Below are positions 33,839 to 46,065 of a stretch of 64,000 nucleotides of DNA, one piece after another (within the stretch, counting starts at the first letter, position 1; each line of letters begins with the position of its first letter). Origin of the DNA: Ctena decussata (Eukaryota > Mollusca > Bivalvia > Lucinida > Lucinidae); the NCBI GenBank assembly GCA_963989385.1, contig OZ022498.1, forward strand, positions 8,377,501 through 8,441,500. The letters run 5' to 3'. Under the pieces are notes generated by a model. The model did not search any database and was not told the DNA's origin. It was given only the letters and a program-made list of their open reading frames with translations. A program made the position numbers and the translations under genes.

Positions 33839-35620
33839 TTACTTCGTTACACCGGCTTTCATCCAAACTTGATTTGGCAGAAACTGGGAGTAGGCATACA
33901 ACAGGAGCAGCACGTCTGTATCTTTACAGACAACAATGAGTCTTTGAAATCCTTTTGCAAAAGCATCGCCTCCATGTAAAATGATACGTGTATCAGCCTC
34001 TTCATGCGTGGCACAGAGGCCTGACACATCGCTGTTTTGATTAGACATTGCCTGATCTTGCTGTTCGAATCCACCACTTGTAATTATTTCACCTTCTGTG
34101 GCAGTGCTAATAATTTCTTCTGAAAGGAATCGTGCTAGACTAGCTTTGTTTTCTGGAACAGTAATGTAGGTATTCCAGTTGTCAGGAAGTTTCACATTCC
34201 TGCCATCTATAATTCATCTGATACCTTTGCTCCCTCTGGCCCTCTAAATTCTCGTGCCATTTTTTTATTGAATTCGGCAGATACCTATCAAAAACGACAT
34301 CAACCCTCGCAGAATCCGTCAGATATGATTTTAAAACCCCGATAAATAGGTCTACATAGTCACCAAACGATCTGGTTTCATTTTGTCGTTTGATACTTTG
34401 TACTAAGCCCATTCCATCAATAATAGTGCAGGATTCTCGCCTTTCGATGCCCTGGGGTTTTTTCAGTTTGCGTAACACCTTCGGCAATACAAGCTGCAAG
34501 TTGTGCCTTGTTTGTTCCTCTCAAACTTCCTGATATGGATGCCAATGATAAAGGAACTTCAGAAAGCTCTTGTTGTAACAAGTTGTCTATGTCTATGTCT
34601 CTCCCAGCTTCCGTTGAAACAATAATTCTGCGGAACAGATCGCTATCATTCTTGACACATTTCGCCTGAGACTTTTTGTCAGATACTGACAGAGAATACA
34701 AAGATGACATAGTTTTAAGCTGAAGTTTCTTCAATGGTGCGTGAAATGTAATTGTTTTGTCTTCAAGTCTTTCTTGTATGATTTCTATTACAACTCTCTG
34801 ACCTTTGCTATATGCATTAGCCATGTCTAATTTAATTTCATCTGACGCGACATCGCCTGTAGTAAGGCCTATGAGTTCATCTCTGTCCGATGGATAAAAG
34901 ACTGAATAACGTTCAAACTGACGTACAAGCTGTTCGACATCTTTGACATCGCGCTTTACTCTTGCTGGCTTACTTTCCTTGTGACTCCAATCATCATCTA
35001 AGTCGTCATCGTTTAGCATACCAAACATTTTCCGGGTATCATCTGCTAAACGGGATCGCTCATTGAAAGTCAACCCCCATTTGTACATAGCAGATTCAGC
35101 CCTCGTTATTCCTATTAAACCTCCTGCTACTTTTGCAATTTTATTGCAATGTTCCAAACCTTGGTCATCTGGAATCTGGTTGAATCTATGAGCAGACTCT
35201 TTTACAACAAAATCACCTTTCAGGAAACCCTCATAAACAACAGGAGCTGTTTCCGCAAGCTGTCCCATGTCTGCAAGAAATATCAAGCTCCATCTAGTAT
35301 AGTGGATATGGTCACTTGCTGCAAACCATGGAAGCATTTCAGCAAAAGTGGATATGTACAGTTTCCAGTTTCCATCTCGAATTGCACGAGTAAATCTCAA
35401 TAGAATTGCAACCATTTCCATATACTGACGCCAAAATAATATGCAGGGCACGTCAGCATGTTCTTCATCAAAAGAAGTCAAAATATCTTTCAATGGCTTT
35501 AATTCTCCAGAAAGCTGTTCGAATGTATCTTCCATGGCTTCATTATCTGAACTATCCACAGCTTTAACGAGCTGGTATGCAAGATTGTCAATGCTATCTG
35601 TGTTGATTTCATAATCATTT
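33839..35620 (-). pseudogene. EEADTR-family gene, C-terminal half
   Basis: The frame from the LINE junction (ANDYEINTDSIDNLAYQLVK) is open to about 34420, through the FWRQYMEM, PWFAASDH and GGLIGITRAE blocks. A frame change leads to the frame with TIIDGMG and VVFDRY (34499-34182). Another leads to HEEADTR and DTDV (34195-33839). The usual downstream part is absent. Confidence 0.7.
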
Positions 35621-35689
35621 GCCTCACATCAGTCCAATATTCTATTCTATTCTATCCCATAACTTTACTAGGTCGTTGGGGCACCACAG

Positions 35690-36630
35690 CTGACTTCAAA
35701 ACAATCCCTTTCCACCTTGTCCTGTCTTCAGCTGCCCTAGTTGAGCTGGCAAAATCCATTCCAGTCCACTCCTCGATATTGTCTTCCCACCTCTTCTTCT
35801 GTCTACCTCTTCTTCTTTTTCCTTTCACTGTGCCCTGAAGAACTGTCTTTGCTAAACCAGAAGACCTTGAGACGTGGCCAAATCACCTTAGTTTCCGTTT
35901 CTTGACCAGCGCCAGGAGTTCATCATATTCTCCAATGGCTGCTTGGATCTTCCTGCGAACCTCCTCATTGGTTATATGGTCCTTGTACGAAATGTTCAGT
36001 AACCTTCGGTAGCATCTCATCTCAAAGGCCTGCGTTCTTTTCTCTAACTCTGCTGTCAAGGTCCATGATTCACAGGCATACAGAAATATGGAAATGACAA
36101 GGGAGCGCATAAGTGTCACCTTTGATCCAAGAGATATGTTGTTATCTCTCCAAATTGGTTTCAGCTTGGCAAGAGCTGAAGTGGCTTGTGCTATCCTTGA
36201 GAGAACCTCCTGTTTGAGCCATCATCTGAGACAACTGCTCCAAGGTATTTGAAGCTGCTTACAGTACCCAGCTTCTGCCCCTTTACCTTGATCTCCCTCT
36301 GGATGCCATCTGCGCTGTTTGTCATCAGTTTGGTCTTCTCAGCACTGATCTCCATCTTATACCTTGTGCAGGTCTGGTCGAGACTTTCAACTAGAGCTTC
36401 TAGTTCCTGCTCTTCCTCAGCAAGAGCGTCTATGTCATCGGCAAACCACAGGTTGGTAATATTTCTGCCGCCTATGCTAACCTTTCCGTCATGTTCTTCC
36501 AGAGCATCGGACATGATCCGTTCGAGAAAAATGTTGAAGAGGGTGGGTGACAGAAGACATCCTTGTCTTACTCCAACTGTTGTTCTGAACCATTCTCCTG
36601 TGCTGCCATTTATCAGGACTGCACTTTGGT
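35690..36630 (-). pseudogene. RTE-like LINE reverse transcriptase C-terminal half
   Basis: Reads TGEWFRTTVGVRQGCLLSPT, FADDIDALAEE, KYLGAVVSDDGS, then after a frameshift near 36210 IFLYACESWTL, MRCYRRLLNISY and the RWFGHV and GRQKKRWEDN tail. The catalytic ADD is present; RT motifs before VRQGC are missing because of the inversion join. Confidence 0.85.
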
Positions 36631-36661
36631 CAGGCCATTTATCAGGACTGCACTTTGGTCA
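36606..36661. repeat. Direct repeat at the LINE inversion joint
   Basis: GCCATTTATCAGGACTGCAC + TTTGGTCAG occurs twice in tandem, offset about 29 bp. It is probably generated during the inversion event. Confidence 0.75.
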
Positions 36662-37357
36662 GGTCAGGCATAACCTGCTACTGGTACCATGTAAACCAGT
36701 ACTACCTGTTGCATGTGGGCAGATGGGGCTCATCAACCTGGGAAGGTGTCCTGTCTAAGAGTTACTAGTCTCTAAATAAAACTAGAAGGGGTAGGTGGAG
36801 CTCTTAGCCTTGGCAGGCAGTCCACCTTGGAGTTCATTGCTAGGTCTCTAGACAAAACCTATGAACAAAACCTGTGAACACAGCACCATTGGGCGGAAGT
36901 CTTCCTAGAAGAAGTCAACGGCCAGAGTGAAACTCTAATCTAAATCAAGTGTTAGCAGCCAGACCCGAGCGAGCCCTGCTCAGCTTGGTGAAACAGCTAG
37001 ATTAAGGGGGTCACTGATAGGTAGGGACAGACCCGATCACTTTAACTCTTTGAATCTGGTTGTCTATATTATAGGCAGTGGACAAGTCAGTGACTTGATG
37101 GGAGGAAATAAGACGCTCCCGCCTCCATGAGTCTCCCAGCCCTATGGGTCAACAAGGGGTGGTGTTAACGCAGCATCACTGGGCGGAAGTCTTCCTAGAA
37201 GAAGTCAACGGCCAGGGCGGAAGAACTCTTTGAGTCAACGGCCATGTGTTCATGACCAAGGCGAGCCATACAATAATCGTGGATTTCGGCTGTGGTCAAT
37301 ATATATAGCCTGGAGAGGGATGGGCTCCGTCAGGCTGAATCCTGCCCTTGAAACACC

Positions 37358-38698
37358 ATGGTTGACAACCTAAATAAGACCTTAATACCGGATCGGTCGC
37401 AGCCCGGGTTAACAATGACCGCGCCTACTGTTGGACACCGGGACGTAGGTGACAAGTATGCAACTGGTGTAACACAGATCAAGAAAATCAGAGGTAGGGA
37501 GAACATCTCAATTGGCACCTGGAATGTAAAGACTCTGAGGCCAGCTGGGAAGCTTGAAGAGCTGACTCATGCAATGGACAGGTATCACTGGAACATACTG
37601 GGGCTCTGTGAGATGCGCTGGAAAAACTTTGGTGAGATGTCAACAGATGACAGACACAAGGTTTATTTCAGTGGAGAAGAGGACAAACATGAGTATGGGG
37701 TTGGATTTCTTGTGCATAAGGACATGGTGAGTGCTGTCTTGGGATGCCGACCAGTCTCCAGCAGACTGATTTCAATTCGCCTGAGAGCAGCTCCTTTCAA
37801 CATCACCATCATACAGATTTATGCACCAACATCTGGACATGACGACAATGAGGTAGAACACTTCTACCAGCAACTCCAGGAAATCATAGACCAAACACCC
37901 AAGAAGGACATTCTGGTTGTACAAGGGGATTGGAATGCTAAGGTTGGAAAAGATGCACAGGCAGACTGGGAAAACGTATGTGGACCCTACTGCAATGACG
38001 AGACAAATGAGAGAGGTCTCAGACTTCTAGAGTTTGCAACCTATAACAGCCTAGTACTGACAAACACCCTTGGCCCTCACAAACCATCAAGGAGATGGAC
38101 ATGGTACAGCCCAGATGGGAAACACCACAATCAGATTGATTACATCTTGGTGAGGAAGTGCTTCCGATCAGGAGTCAACATCCATAGGACAAGGAGTTTT
38201 CCTGGAGCAGACATAGGAAGTGACCATGACCTGGTCATGATGACCTTCCGAGTTCGTCTGAAGAAGGCTAGAAAGCCAACCCAGCCAAGACTGAAGTTTG
38301 ATCTTGAGAAGCTAAGGGACCCAGAGGTGGCATGCACTTTTCAAGCAACAATAGGTGGAAAATTTGCACCACTCATTGGTCTGAGGGATGATGACATGGA
38401 CATAGATACCATGATTACCACCTACAATACAGTAGTGACTGATGCAGCCAGTGAGATACTTGGGAAGGAACGTCGCAGGAAAAAGCCATGGGTCACTAGA
38501 GATGTTCTCGACCTCTGTGATGAGAGGAGAAATTTGAAGAAGAAGAGGTATGAAGCAGGAGAGGCAGAAGAATACAGGGAAGCAAACAAGAGGATTCAGA
38601 AGGCAGTGAAGAAAGCGAAGGAGGACTGGATAGCTAGTCAGTGCGAGGAGATCGAAACTTGCCAGTCCAATAACAAGGGCCAAAATAAGATCCACAAG
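37358..38698 (+). CDS. RTE-like LINE endonuclease ORF (CFDP2-like), truncated
   Basis: The ATG is in good context (ACCATGG). The 447 LINE-derived residues include SIGTWNVKTL, LCEMRW, IYAPTSGHD, GDWNAKVG, DYILV and GSDHDLV, the ordered motifs of APE-type endonucleases that nick target DNA. This domain is the one often mis-annotated as 'craniofacial development protein 2-like'. It breaks off in the linker before the RT at KIHKA. The frame continues to 38827 only by running through antisense of the EEADTR gene. The endonuclease itself shows no internal stop. Confidence 0.85.
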
Positions 38699-40483
38699 GC
38701 CTCATATGTCATTTTATGCGCTCTAAACGCCCTATTCCACTGTTTACCTTTCAAAATATTTCCGCTACACCTTGACCGAACACAGTGCTTTCAACCCATA
38801 TATCAGATAGCCCAGAGTCTTCCATAAAGTGTCCTATTACTTTCATAAAATTCATTTGTGTATGAAAACCTCCGAGCATAATGATAAGGTTTTCACAGTC
38901 GTGTGGTCTGTGCCATTGCAGAAGCTTTGCTTTACAGTAGAGCTGCTCGTCAAAAGTGATGACAGTATGCCTTTGCCCTGCCGTTTTTGTCATTCCTATA
39001 CAGTTTTGTATAGCTGTCCAAATTGTGTCGTACTCATGAGCAGGAAAATTAATGATAGGGAGATGCCCTACAACTGTTTGTGGTGCCCTTTCTGTAGAAA
39101 GTTGCTGATTAAAACCACTCCACAGTGGTATTTTCTGATTATTTCTGTCAACATTTCTAGACAAAAACCATGCTATATCTTTTGCGTCTGCATATACTGC
39201 TAGGTCATGATCTTTTGTAAGAACCCCTGTACTAACTTCTGACACAAAGGAGGGTTCAGGTTTCGCTGTCCCTATATCAGAGTCTTTAAGAGATAAAAAG
39301 TAGTCAGGCACTTGAACAGATCGCATGACGCCACGTTCTATTTGCAACTCTTCCTCAGGAGAGTCATCACCTGGGGACATAAATGCCGCTGTCTGAGAGG
39401 CATGGAATGTGCCTTTGCCACTAAGTGTCTCTTCATTTATATCAATATTATCATTTGCAAACCTTATGTAACCTGACAATTGTTTACCTTCAAAGTTTCG
39501 AGGAAGAAGGTGTCCATGGCGGTTAAAACGGGTGATAGCATCGTTTGCTATTGATGTATCAGAACGCAAGACTGATTCATAACTTATAGAATGACCTGCA
39601 GCGTGCAAAAGCTGTACAAGGTTTTTGGAGCGAGTGGCTTGATGGATTGTTAGGCCGATACCTTGGTGCTTTGGAGTTTCTTTCTTTCCACCTGATGCCA
39701 GAAATACAATATCCTGTGCAATGCTTAAAATACGGGCATGCAGTGTATCACATGACGCGCCATCATCGGCTACGTCATCAAATAATTCTTCATCTGACGA
39801 GCAAACTAACTTTAGAAAAAGATAGAGACTTTCTGGTACAACTTTCTCTGCTTGTTTTACATTAATATTGCCGATAACAGTGTATCCAGGTGTTTCATGT
39901 AAATCACCACGTATTTTAAGTGCAACACGAATCAACCAACTCAGTATTTCTTGGTCTAAATCAGCAGCTTCAAACGTGGCATCTGCAATTAAAGTCTCTT
40001 TAAGGCCAGCTTCTTCATCAGATGTAACATGTTTCCGCATTAGATGCGAAGAAGCTTCACAGGGAAATATCAAAAGTGACTCGGTTGGATTCAGTGGTGT
40101 TATAAACTGTACGAGATGGCCGACTGATTTTGCCTGTCCGTCCTTAAATCTATTGCTCCGGTACATAGGTACCCAATATCATATTCTGCAAGCAGCTCGC
40201 AATATCTTTGCCAAACTGTAGCCAAATAAAATATCATACCTCTAGCAATTCCTTCTTTTAGCTCGTTTACTACATCATTAAAGCAAACCTCATCTTCCCC
40301 AACAATTTCATACTGTTTCCCCGCTTTGTTATGTTCAAACCTCTTCTTAAAAGCAGAGTAGCATGACAGACGATACTTTCCCTCGTATGCTATTAAATCA
40401 CCAATAACACCAGATAACCTATATCTCAAAACAGAATCAAAACTTGCATTTTGCAAAATGAAATTCGAAGTGTCTTTGGTCAT
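38699..40483 (-). pseudogene. EEADTR-family gene, central part
   Basis: The frame starting at about 40483 (KDTSNFILQNASFDS..YRLSCYSAFKKRF) shifts near 40150 to the 471-residue frame with GHLVQFITPLNPTESLLIFP, HQATRSKNLVQLLH and TFDEQLYCKAK. A further shift at about 38752 yields KGKQWNRAFRAHKMTYEA up to the LINE. Confidence 0.7.
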
Positions 40484-41008
40484 AATGTTTCTAAGCTTTC
40501 ATTTTTCTTTTCTGGATTGACAGAACAAGCACTTCTCCCACTGGATAGGATCAATAGAGGACCGTCTCTTTTTAGGAGTGACAATGGCACTGATTGGCCC
40601 TTCAGATTCAGAGACAGACTTTCAATTTAAACTCTGTTCTATCCTATCAATGTGACTCGTAAAGTTCGCATAGCATGAGCCATGATAGCGAACCTTCCCT
40701 ATGTACGACCTTAGGTCAAATCTTTCCATTTTGTCCAGCAATTCGATGTACGTAGTGTCATTAACACTAGCTCGTTTGCTAGCAGTCTCCATCATTCGTG
40801 TAATGCCGTCTTCTGATGCTGTTCGTAATTTTGCCTTCGACTTCCAGCGCTTTTCTGAAAGGTTCTTCTGACAAATCAAACAGCGTTCCCACAAGACAGT
40901 TGCTTCTGGCACAACAGCGCTTGTAGAGGCAATCGGCTCCATGGTTCTTACGCGACCCTTACCAATATCAAGATAATATTGCGTATGTGACAATAATACT
41001 GTGTACAA
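40484..41008 (-). pseudogene. EEADTR-family gene, N-terminal zinc-finger-like modules
   Basis: The first module is WERCLICQKNLSEKRWKSK then YIGKVRYHGSCYANF, ending at a stop near 40622. The second, IQWEKCLFCQSRKEK, meets a TGA. The paired C-x2-C...SCY layout suggests a zinc-binding recognition region (inference). Confidence 0.6.
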
Positions 41009-42342
41009 AAATTTAAATTAACCTAAGCTTAAAGTACATAAAATGTTAGCTATTTTGCTATAAAACAAATAAGGAGGACTTGAAAAGCAGAAGAAATAAC
41101 ACTTAACAACATTAATGGAAACACATCTTCTCAAAGCAAAGAACGTATGTCTTTTTTTTAACACTTTTCAGCAGTTGTGATTGACGCTAGGCGACCCATC
41201 AGGCAACAGGTTAAACGATGTTAAAAAATACAATGTACAACGACTTGGTCAGAAATATGTGCTTGCTGTACTGCCCTAGTAACGAGAGAAAAATGTAAAA
41301 AAAAATTATCCTCACCTACTGCAAGCACGGTAGGCCGTTGCCCTCCTATTATCCAAATTATTAGGAAGCCCCGTCACTGAAAGTTACCCAGTAAGATCGC
41401 TTGACTGCAACCAGCCCCTTTAGTAGTTTAGGACATGGTTTGGGTTCATGAATAATTATAGAGAAGGAAGGCTTCCTATAATTGGTTTAAACTTTATTTC
41501 ATTTGTATAAGAATACATACAAAAATACAAACATCAAAGTCATAAATATCATACAACCTTATACAAAAGGGATTCAGAAAAAAGTCATAAGACTTATATG
41601 GATCTGTATCCCGAATTGCAATATCAAAAGTTAAACCAATAAATAAGTGATTTCATGAACAGAAAAATGTTTTTCGATATACTAATCATTGATAGATGAT
41701 ATAAAGTAGGGAACTTGTAAAGCATCGTGTGAAATGAGAATTTTCCGTTACAGTTGAATATACTAGTACATAAATATATGTATTCGTATAGTTTCTCTAC
41801 ATAATTCCTATAATTGTGTTGTCCTCATGTTACTTCTTGTTCCCAAGACACGGGAGTCACTAAGGGATTTTGGGAAACATGGCCAAAATTGTTAAGAGAA
41901 CAATCGATGAAACTTGTTGGGAGCGAACAAACATCTTTAAAAGACTATATTTTAGCGTGCACTGACAAAAACTCCTGGGAAACAGTCAAACATACTGTTT
42001 GCGGGGTGGGGATGTTTAAGTAGCATTGTCCAAGTTTTTCAGGGAATTAAAAAACAGGTAAACACTTCCCTGAGAGGTCTACAACCATATAAGAAGATTC
42101 TATTATTAAATCATTTCTTTCTAAAATGATATTTTGCCTTAAAGATGATACAAATCTCATAAAGCTGTCTTATACTCATACCAGTACTGTAGCGTAAAGT
42201 GGGTGGGGTAAACAAAGGCTAAAGAGTGCCCAGAAACGTATTATGCGCCTTGTATTCTTTTCAAAATTTCAATAGGATGTATCAATCTTACTTACTATCA
42301 TTTTGTTAAAAAATATAAATAATTTGAAATGAGAATTTACGC
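41009..42342. other. Unassigned intergenic DNA
   Basis: No coding or repeat assignment can be supported. The start may include the promoter of the broken gene, but no element is recognisable. Confidence 0.4.
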
Positions 42343-42535
42343 CACGTCGTTTATATAACCACAGGCGCTTGAAGTTCTATGCTATGAAACATATTTCAAT
42401 GCCGCTAAACATCTAGGTTATGAGCCATTTTGAAGAAATACGGAATGACCTATAGACTGCGTCAAGTATAAAGGGTTTTGAGGGTTTTTTGAGCATAGAA
42501 CTTCAAACGCCTGTGATATAACACGCGACGTAAAC
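42343..42535. mobile_element. MITE-like inverted repeat
   Basis: CACAGGCGCTTGAAGTTCTA + TGCT near 42361 is inverted at about 42493-42517 (AGCATAGAACTTCAAACGCC). The outer parts ACGTCGTTTATATAA / TTATAT..ACGTCG-like also pair imperfectly. Confidence 0.6.
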
Positions 42536-42756
42536 ACACTAACTTTCAAAATGCTGCGAAACAGGGCCTCTTTTCTTTGACATCGTTCCCCATATAAATC
42601 AGTTTTTTCGAGTTGGCAACACCCTAGGTCTTGTTCAGAATTGAATTTGCTTTAAACTGAAACCGGTTGCCAGCTTGTACCCAAAAAGTTTAGCGTAACT
42701 TTTTTTCTGGATTATGCCCCCAGACTATTGAGATGAGTACTGAACATTTAGTACTA

Positions 42757-43106
42757 GGACCACATAATCAATGAAGAGGTTCGCAGAAAGATCCAAGCAG
42801 CCATTGGAGAATAAGATGAACTCCTGATGGTCAATAAACGGAAACTAAGGTGGTTTGGCCATGTCTCAAGCTCATCTAATTTAGCGATTCTACACGACAC
42901 AGAAAAAGAAAAAAGAAAAGGTGGTAGACAGAAGAAGAGGTGGTAAGACAATATTAAAGTGTGGACTGGGATGGACTTTGCCACTTCAACTAGAGCGGCT
43001 GAAATAGGGCTGAAAACACGACAAGGCAAAAACGGATTGTTGCGAAGTCATCCATGATGTCCCAACAACCTTGCAAGGTTAATGGAAAAATAGAATAGAA
43101 CAGAAT
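42757..43106 (+). pseudogene. RTE-like LINE 3' fragment
   Basis: Reads HINEEVRRKIQAAIGE, RKLRWFGHVS and GGRQKKRW with stops, then the ATAGAATAGAACAGAAT tail. Same family as 35627-38698. Confidence 0.75.
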
Positions 43107-43248
43107 ATATGTAGCCCCAGTTTTTGAAACCTTGACGCTGTTGGTTAAATAGTATAGGTATCACTAAATTGACCATTGGACTATATCTCCATTCACAACT
43201 AACGATCGCGCACCTGGCAATGAGGCCTTTCAGATCCATACCATTTCT

Positions 43249-43447
43249 AGGAGCCCTAGTAGCTCAGTAGGTTTAGGGCTGGCCTGCTGATCTAGTCGTC
43301 CCTGCTAGTAGGCCGCTAGAGGTGAGAGTCTTTCAAACCATAAACGGGATTCCATTTCACACAGCGTTTCATTATCATCTCCCATCGTCCTGATAGGACT
43401 GAAATAATCTTAAAAAGAACGTAAAAACACAAGTCATTCACCCATCC
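43249..43447 (+). mobile_element. tRNA-derived SINE (second family)
   Basis: GGAGCCCTAGTAGCTCAGTA head and the CATTTCACACAGCGTTTCAT body match 30807-31006; the B box region is altered. Confidence 0.7.
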
Positions 43448-43649
43448 ATACCGTTTCTTTAGCAAGTGGTTGGTTGCAAAGCATGCGATGAAGAGGGTAA
43501 TGTAATTCGCTGCCATCGCGGTTTTAAGCATTTGTTTATGACCATTTAGTCAAATCTGACATGCAGTTACATTATATGCAGCAGATGCCACTGACGAGGT
43601 CCTGATTGAAAACCGGCTACTAAACTGTATAAGACACTGCAGCAGACCT

Positions 43650-44445
43650 TTCTAGGATTCTTTTTAAAGAAGCCAACTTGTATTGTTTCCCACCTCTTCT
43701 TTTGTCTTCCCGTTCTCCTTTTACCTTTAAACGTACCCTGTAGCATTGCCTTTTCGTAGGCCAGAAGACTTTGAGATGTGGCCAAACCACTTTGGTTTCC
43801 TTTTCTCGACCATGGTCAGGAGTTCGTCATATTTTCCATTGGTTTCTAGGATATTTCTGCGAAAATCCTCATTAGGTACATGGTCTTTGGACGAGATGTT
43901 CAGTAACCTTCGGTAGCATCTCATCTAAAAGCTCTGCGTTCTTTTCTCTGTCAAGGTCCAGGACGCACGGGCATACAGAAACATGAATATCTTGATCCAA
44001 AAAGTATGCTGTTATCTCTCCAAATTGGCTTCAGCTGTGTTAGAGCTACAGTGGCCTGTGAAATGCTTGAGAATACCTCCAGGTTTGAGTCATCATCTGA
44101 AACAAGTGATGCACTGTATTTGAAGCTCATTGCAGTTTCTAACTTTTGTCCTTTTATCTTGATCTCCCTCTGGGTTCCTCTGAATTCCATTGGCACTGTT
44201 GGTCATCAGTTTGGTCTTCTCAGCACTTACCACCATTTTATACTGCGTGCCAGTCTTGTCAAGACATTCAACTGGGGCGTCTAGTTCCTGCCCTTTCTCA
44301 GCAAGAGCGCCAGTCATCGGCAGAATGCAGATTGGTAAAATTCATTTCGCCTATGCTACCATCATGTTCTTCGAGAGCATCGGGCATAATAATTTCGAGT
44401 AAAATGTTAAAGAGGGTGTGTGAGAGAACATTCATCGTAATACCA
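43650..44445 (-). pseudogene. RTE-like LINE 3' fragment
   Basis: Frameshifted pieces give SAEKTKLMTNSANGIQR, KGQKLETAMSFKY, MRCYRRLLNISSKDH, KWFGHISKSSGL and RRTGRQKKRWE, equivalent to 35690-36520 but more decayed. The ADD region is lost to small deletions. Confidence 0.78.
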
Positions 44446-44814
44446 ATTTGTATGAAACACCATCCATAACCTTAGCAATTTAAATGCTATAATTATTCTT
44501 CATAGTTCAAACAAGTCCTTAAACTTCCATTTTTCTGCAGTTGCCTACCCCTGACCTGTGACGAAATGATTTCCAGAGAAGTTATTGGTTTCTGAGATTT
44601 CACAACTTTTTCTTCACGTCTGGAAATGAATGTTGTTGAGGACCATATTACCCGATTTTCGACATTTGGCCATACGAGGAGCAAAAAAAGTCAAATGACA
44701 GCATATACAGTTTTATTTAATTTTTCTGTCCTGTAAGTCATGGCCGGAGAACTCGGTAAGGATTTCGTTTGAGACTCTAGCGGAACATCGTTACATAATA
44801 ACTGCGGACAGCCT

Positions 44815-45000
44815 GGTCCAGTGGATTGAGTGTTCGCCTTTCATGCAGGGGGCGGGGGAAGTGGGGAAGGGGGTTTGTCTCTCTCTCCGGACGACCCTTA
44901 TCCGATCAATTTCTTCACTCCAATGGACAAGAAAGTCAGTGATGCGCAGTTTCTCTGACGGCCTTTTTGTGCTGCTGTAAGTCTTACCCGTCTTCTGAGG
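44815..45000 (+). mobile_element. Possible SINE (tRNA-like head)
   Basis: CCTGGTCCAGTGGATTGAGT resembles an A-box region, followed by CTTTCATGCAGG. No clear B box or target duplication. Confidence 0.3.
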
Positions 45001-45064
45001 CTGTAAATGGACGGTAGGTTTTTATGGACGGTAGGAACTCTTTAGATTTTAATTTAGGAAGAAG

Positions 45065-45290
45065 CTAGTGACAGACGTCTGTCACTAGCCAGTATTCGTT
45101 ATATTTGCTACTGCTAGGCGTCTGTCACTAGCCTGTTATCGCTTAATTTGCTACTAACAGACGTCTGTCAATATTCGTTATATTTGATACTGCCAGTCGT
45201 CTGTAACTAGCCAGTTATCGCTTCATTTGCTACTGACAGACGTCTGTCACTAGCCAGTATTCGTCGAATTTGCTGGTGACAGACACCTGT
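45065..45290. repeat. Array of GACGTC palindromes
   Basis: CTAGTGACAGAC-GTCTGTCACTAG (45065-45088) is a perfect 24-bp palindrome. Variants recur four to five times at about 45-50 bp spacing, alternating with TATTCGTTATATTTGC or TATCGCTTAATTTGC. Two related copies lie at 47018-47083. Confidence 0.8.
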
Positions 45291-45332
45291 ATATCTAGCA
45301 AATCATTTAGTTTCAGTATACTGATACAAATT

Positions 45333-45568
45333 GAGCCGCGACACGACAAAACCAACAAATTGGTTGTGCGCCCAGCGCAGACTCAGATCAGCCTGGGCAT
45401 CCGCCCAGTCTGATCAGTGTCTTCGCTGTCCGCATGAAGGTAGCTTAGACCCTTAGCTACCCTTTTAACGCTTCGCGAAGAGTCTGTTCAAACTGGGCGG
45501 ATGTCCATGATGATCTGAGTCTGCGCTGGGCGCACAACCACATTGTTGGTTTTCTCGTGTCGCGGCTC
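45333..45568. mobile_element. GAGCC-type MITE
   Basis: Ends GAGCCGCGACACGACAAAAC / GTTTTCTCGTGTCGCGGCTC; flanks AATT and ATTT do not match exactly. Confidence 0.82.
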
Positions 45569-46065
45569 ATTTAATTATGATTATTCATGAGCCACCCAGG
45601 TATATGGTTTATTTAAGCTGGCTGATCAGACAGTGCTTATGGGCGCTACGTGAGATTTGAGGCTTATCTAGGTCATGAGTTTTTTAGCCTCTGGATTATT
45701 TCATCCACTTCATCATTGCTCGGAAACAACTAAAACACGGTTAAGAAGACAGTAAACAGTATGTGGAAAGCCGATGAACAACAAATCAGTTAACCTAATA
45801 TTATTTTTTTTTTTTTTTTTTTTTTTTTCGGACTTTGAAGTCTGCACAAGTCCTTCCATTTTATACAATACTTCATTCCAGGAGAACCTCCGCCTATCAA
45901 ATATCGCAAGGCCTGGTCCTTGTTCTTATAGATTTGTCTAGATTCATATGTTAAATCGGAGACTAATAGATTGTTTTGAAAAACCTGCTGTCAGATTTGG
46001 CTTCAGCATGCATGGGTAACAGTCTATATAAACAATACCATTTAAAACTAAAAAAAAAACTAAAT

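Larger units (their letters stand above)
35627..38698. mobile_element. RTE-like LINE with inverted 5' half
   Basis: Flanked by GCCTCA at 35621-35626 and 38699-38704. Removing it restores the host codons MTYEA-NDYE of the EEADTR gene. The 3' half (RT end, C-terminus, (ATAGA)n tail) reads on -, while the 5' half (leader and endonuclease) reads on +. The join is near 36630. This arrangement is the known product of twin priming in LINE insertion. Confidence 0.82.
33839..41008 (-). pseudogene. Decayed gene of an uncharacterised 'EEADTR/DTDV' family, split by a LINE
   Basis: Minus-strand pieces in order: two C-x2-C modules (WERCLICQ at about 40900; WEKCLFCQ at about 40530) each followed by an SCY motif; a long middle region with DNIDINEETL and LGGFHTQMNFMKVIGHFM; a LINE insertion at 38698-35627; then RWSLIFLADMGQL, QIPDDQGLEHC and the C-terminal TIIDGMGLVQSI, VDVVFDRYLP, HEEADTRIILHG and CKDTDVLLLL. 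I recognise this as a family widespread in cnidarian and molluscan genomes, usually annotated as uncharacterised. The C-terminal acidic motifs are reminiscent of FEN/PIN-like nucleases (inference). Several frameshifts, a stop in the second module and the truncated end show it is not functional. Confidence 0.7.

Noticed and set aside
36249..36758. 169-codon plus-strand frame
   Set aside because: Antisense shadow of the LINE reverse transcriptase running across the inversion joint.
38699..38827. C-terminal 42 residues of the endonuclease frame
   Set aside because: They are antisense of the EEADTR gene beyond the LINE boundary.
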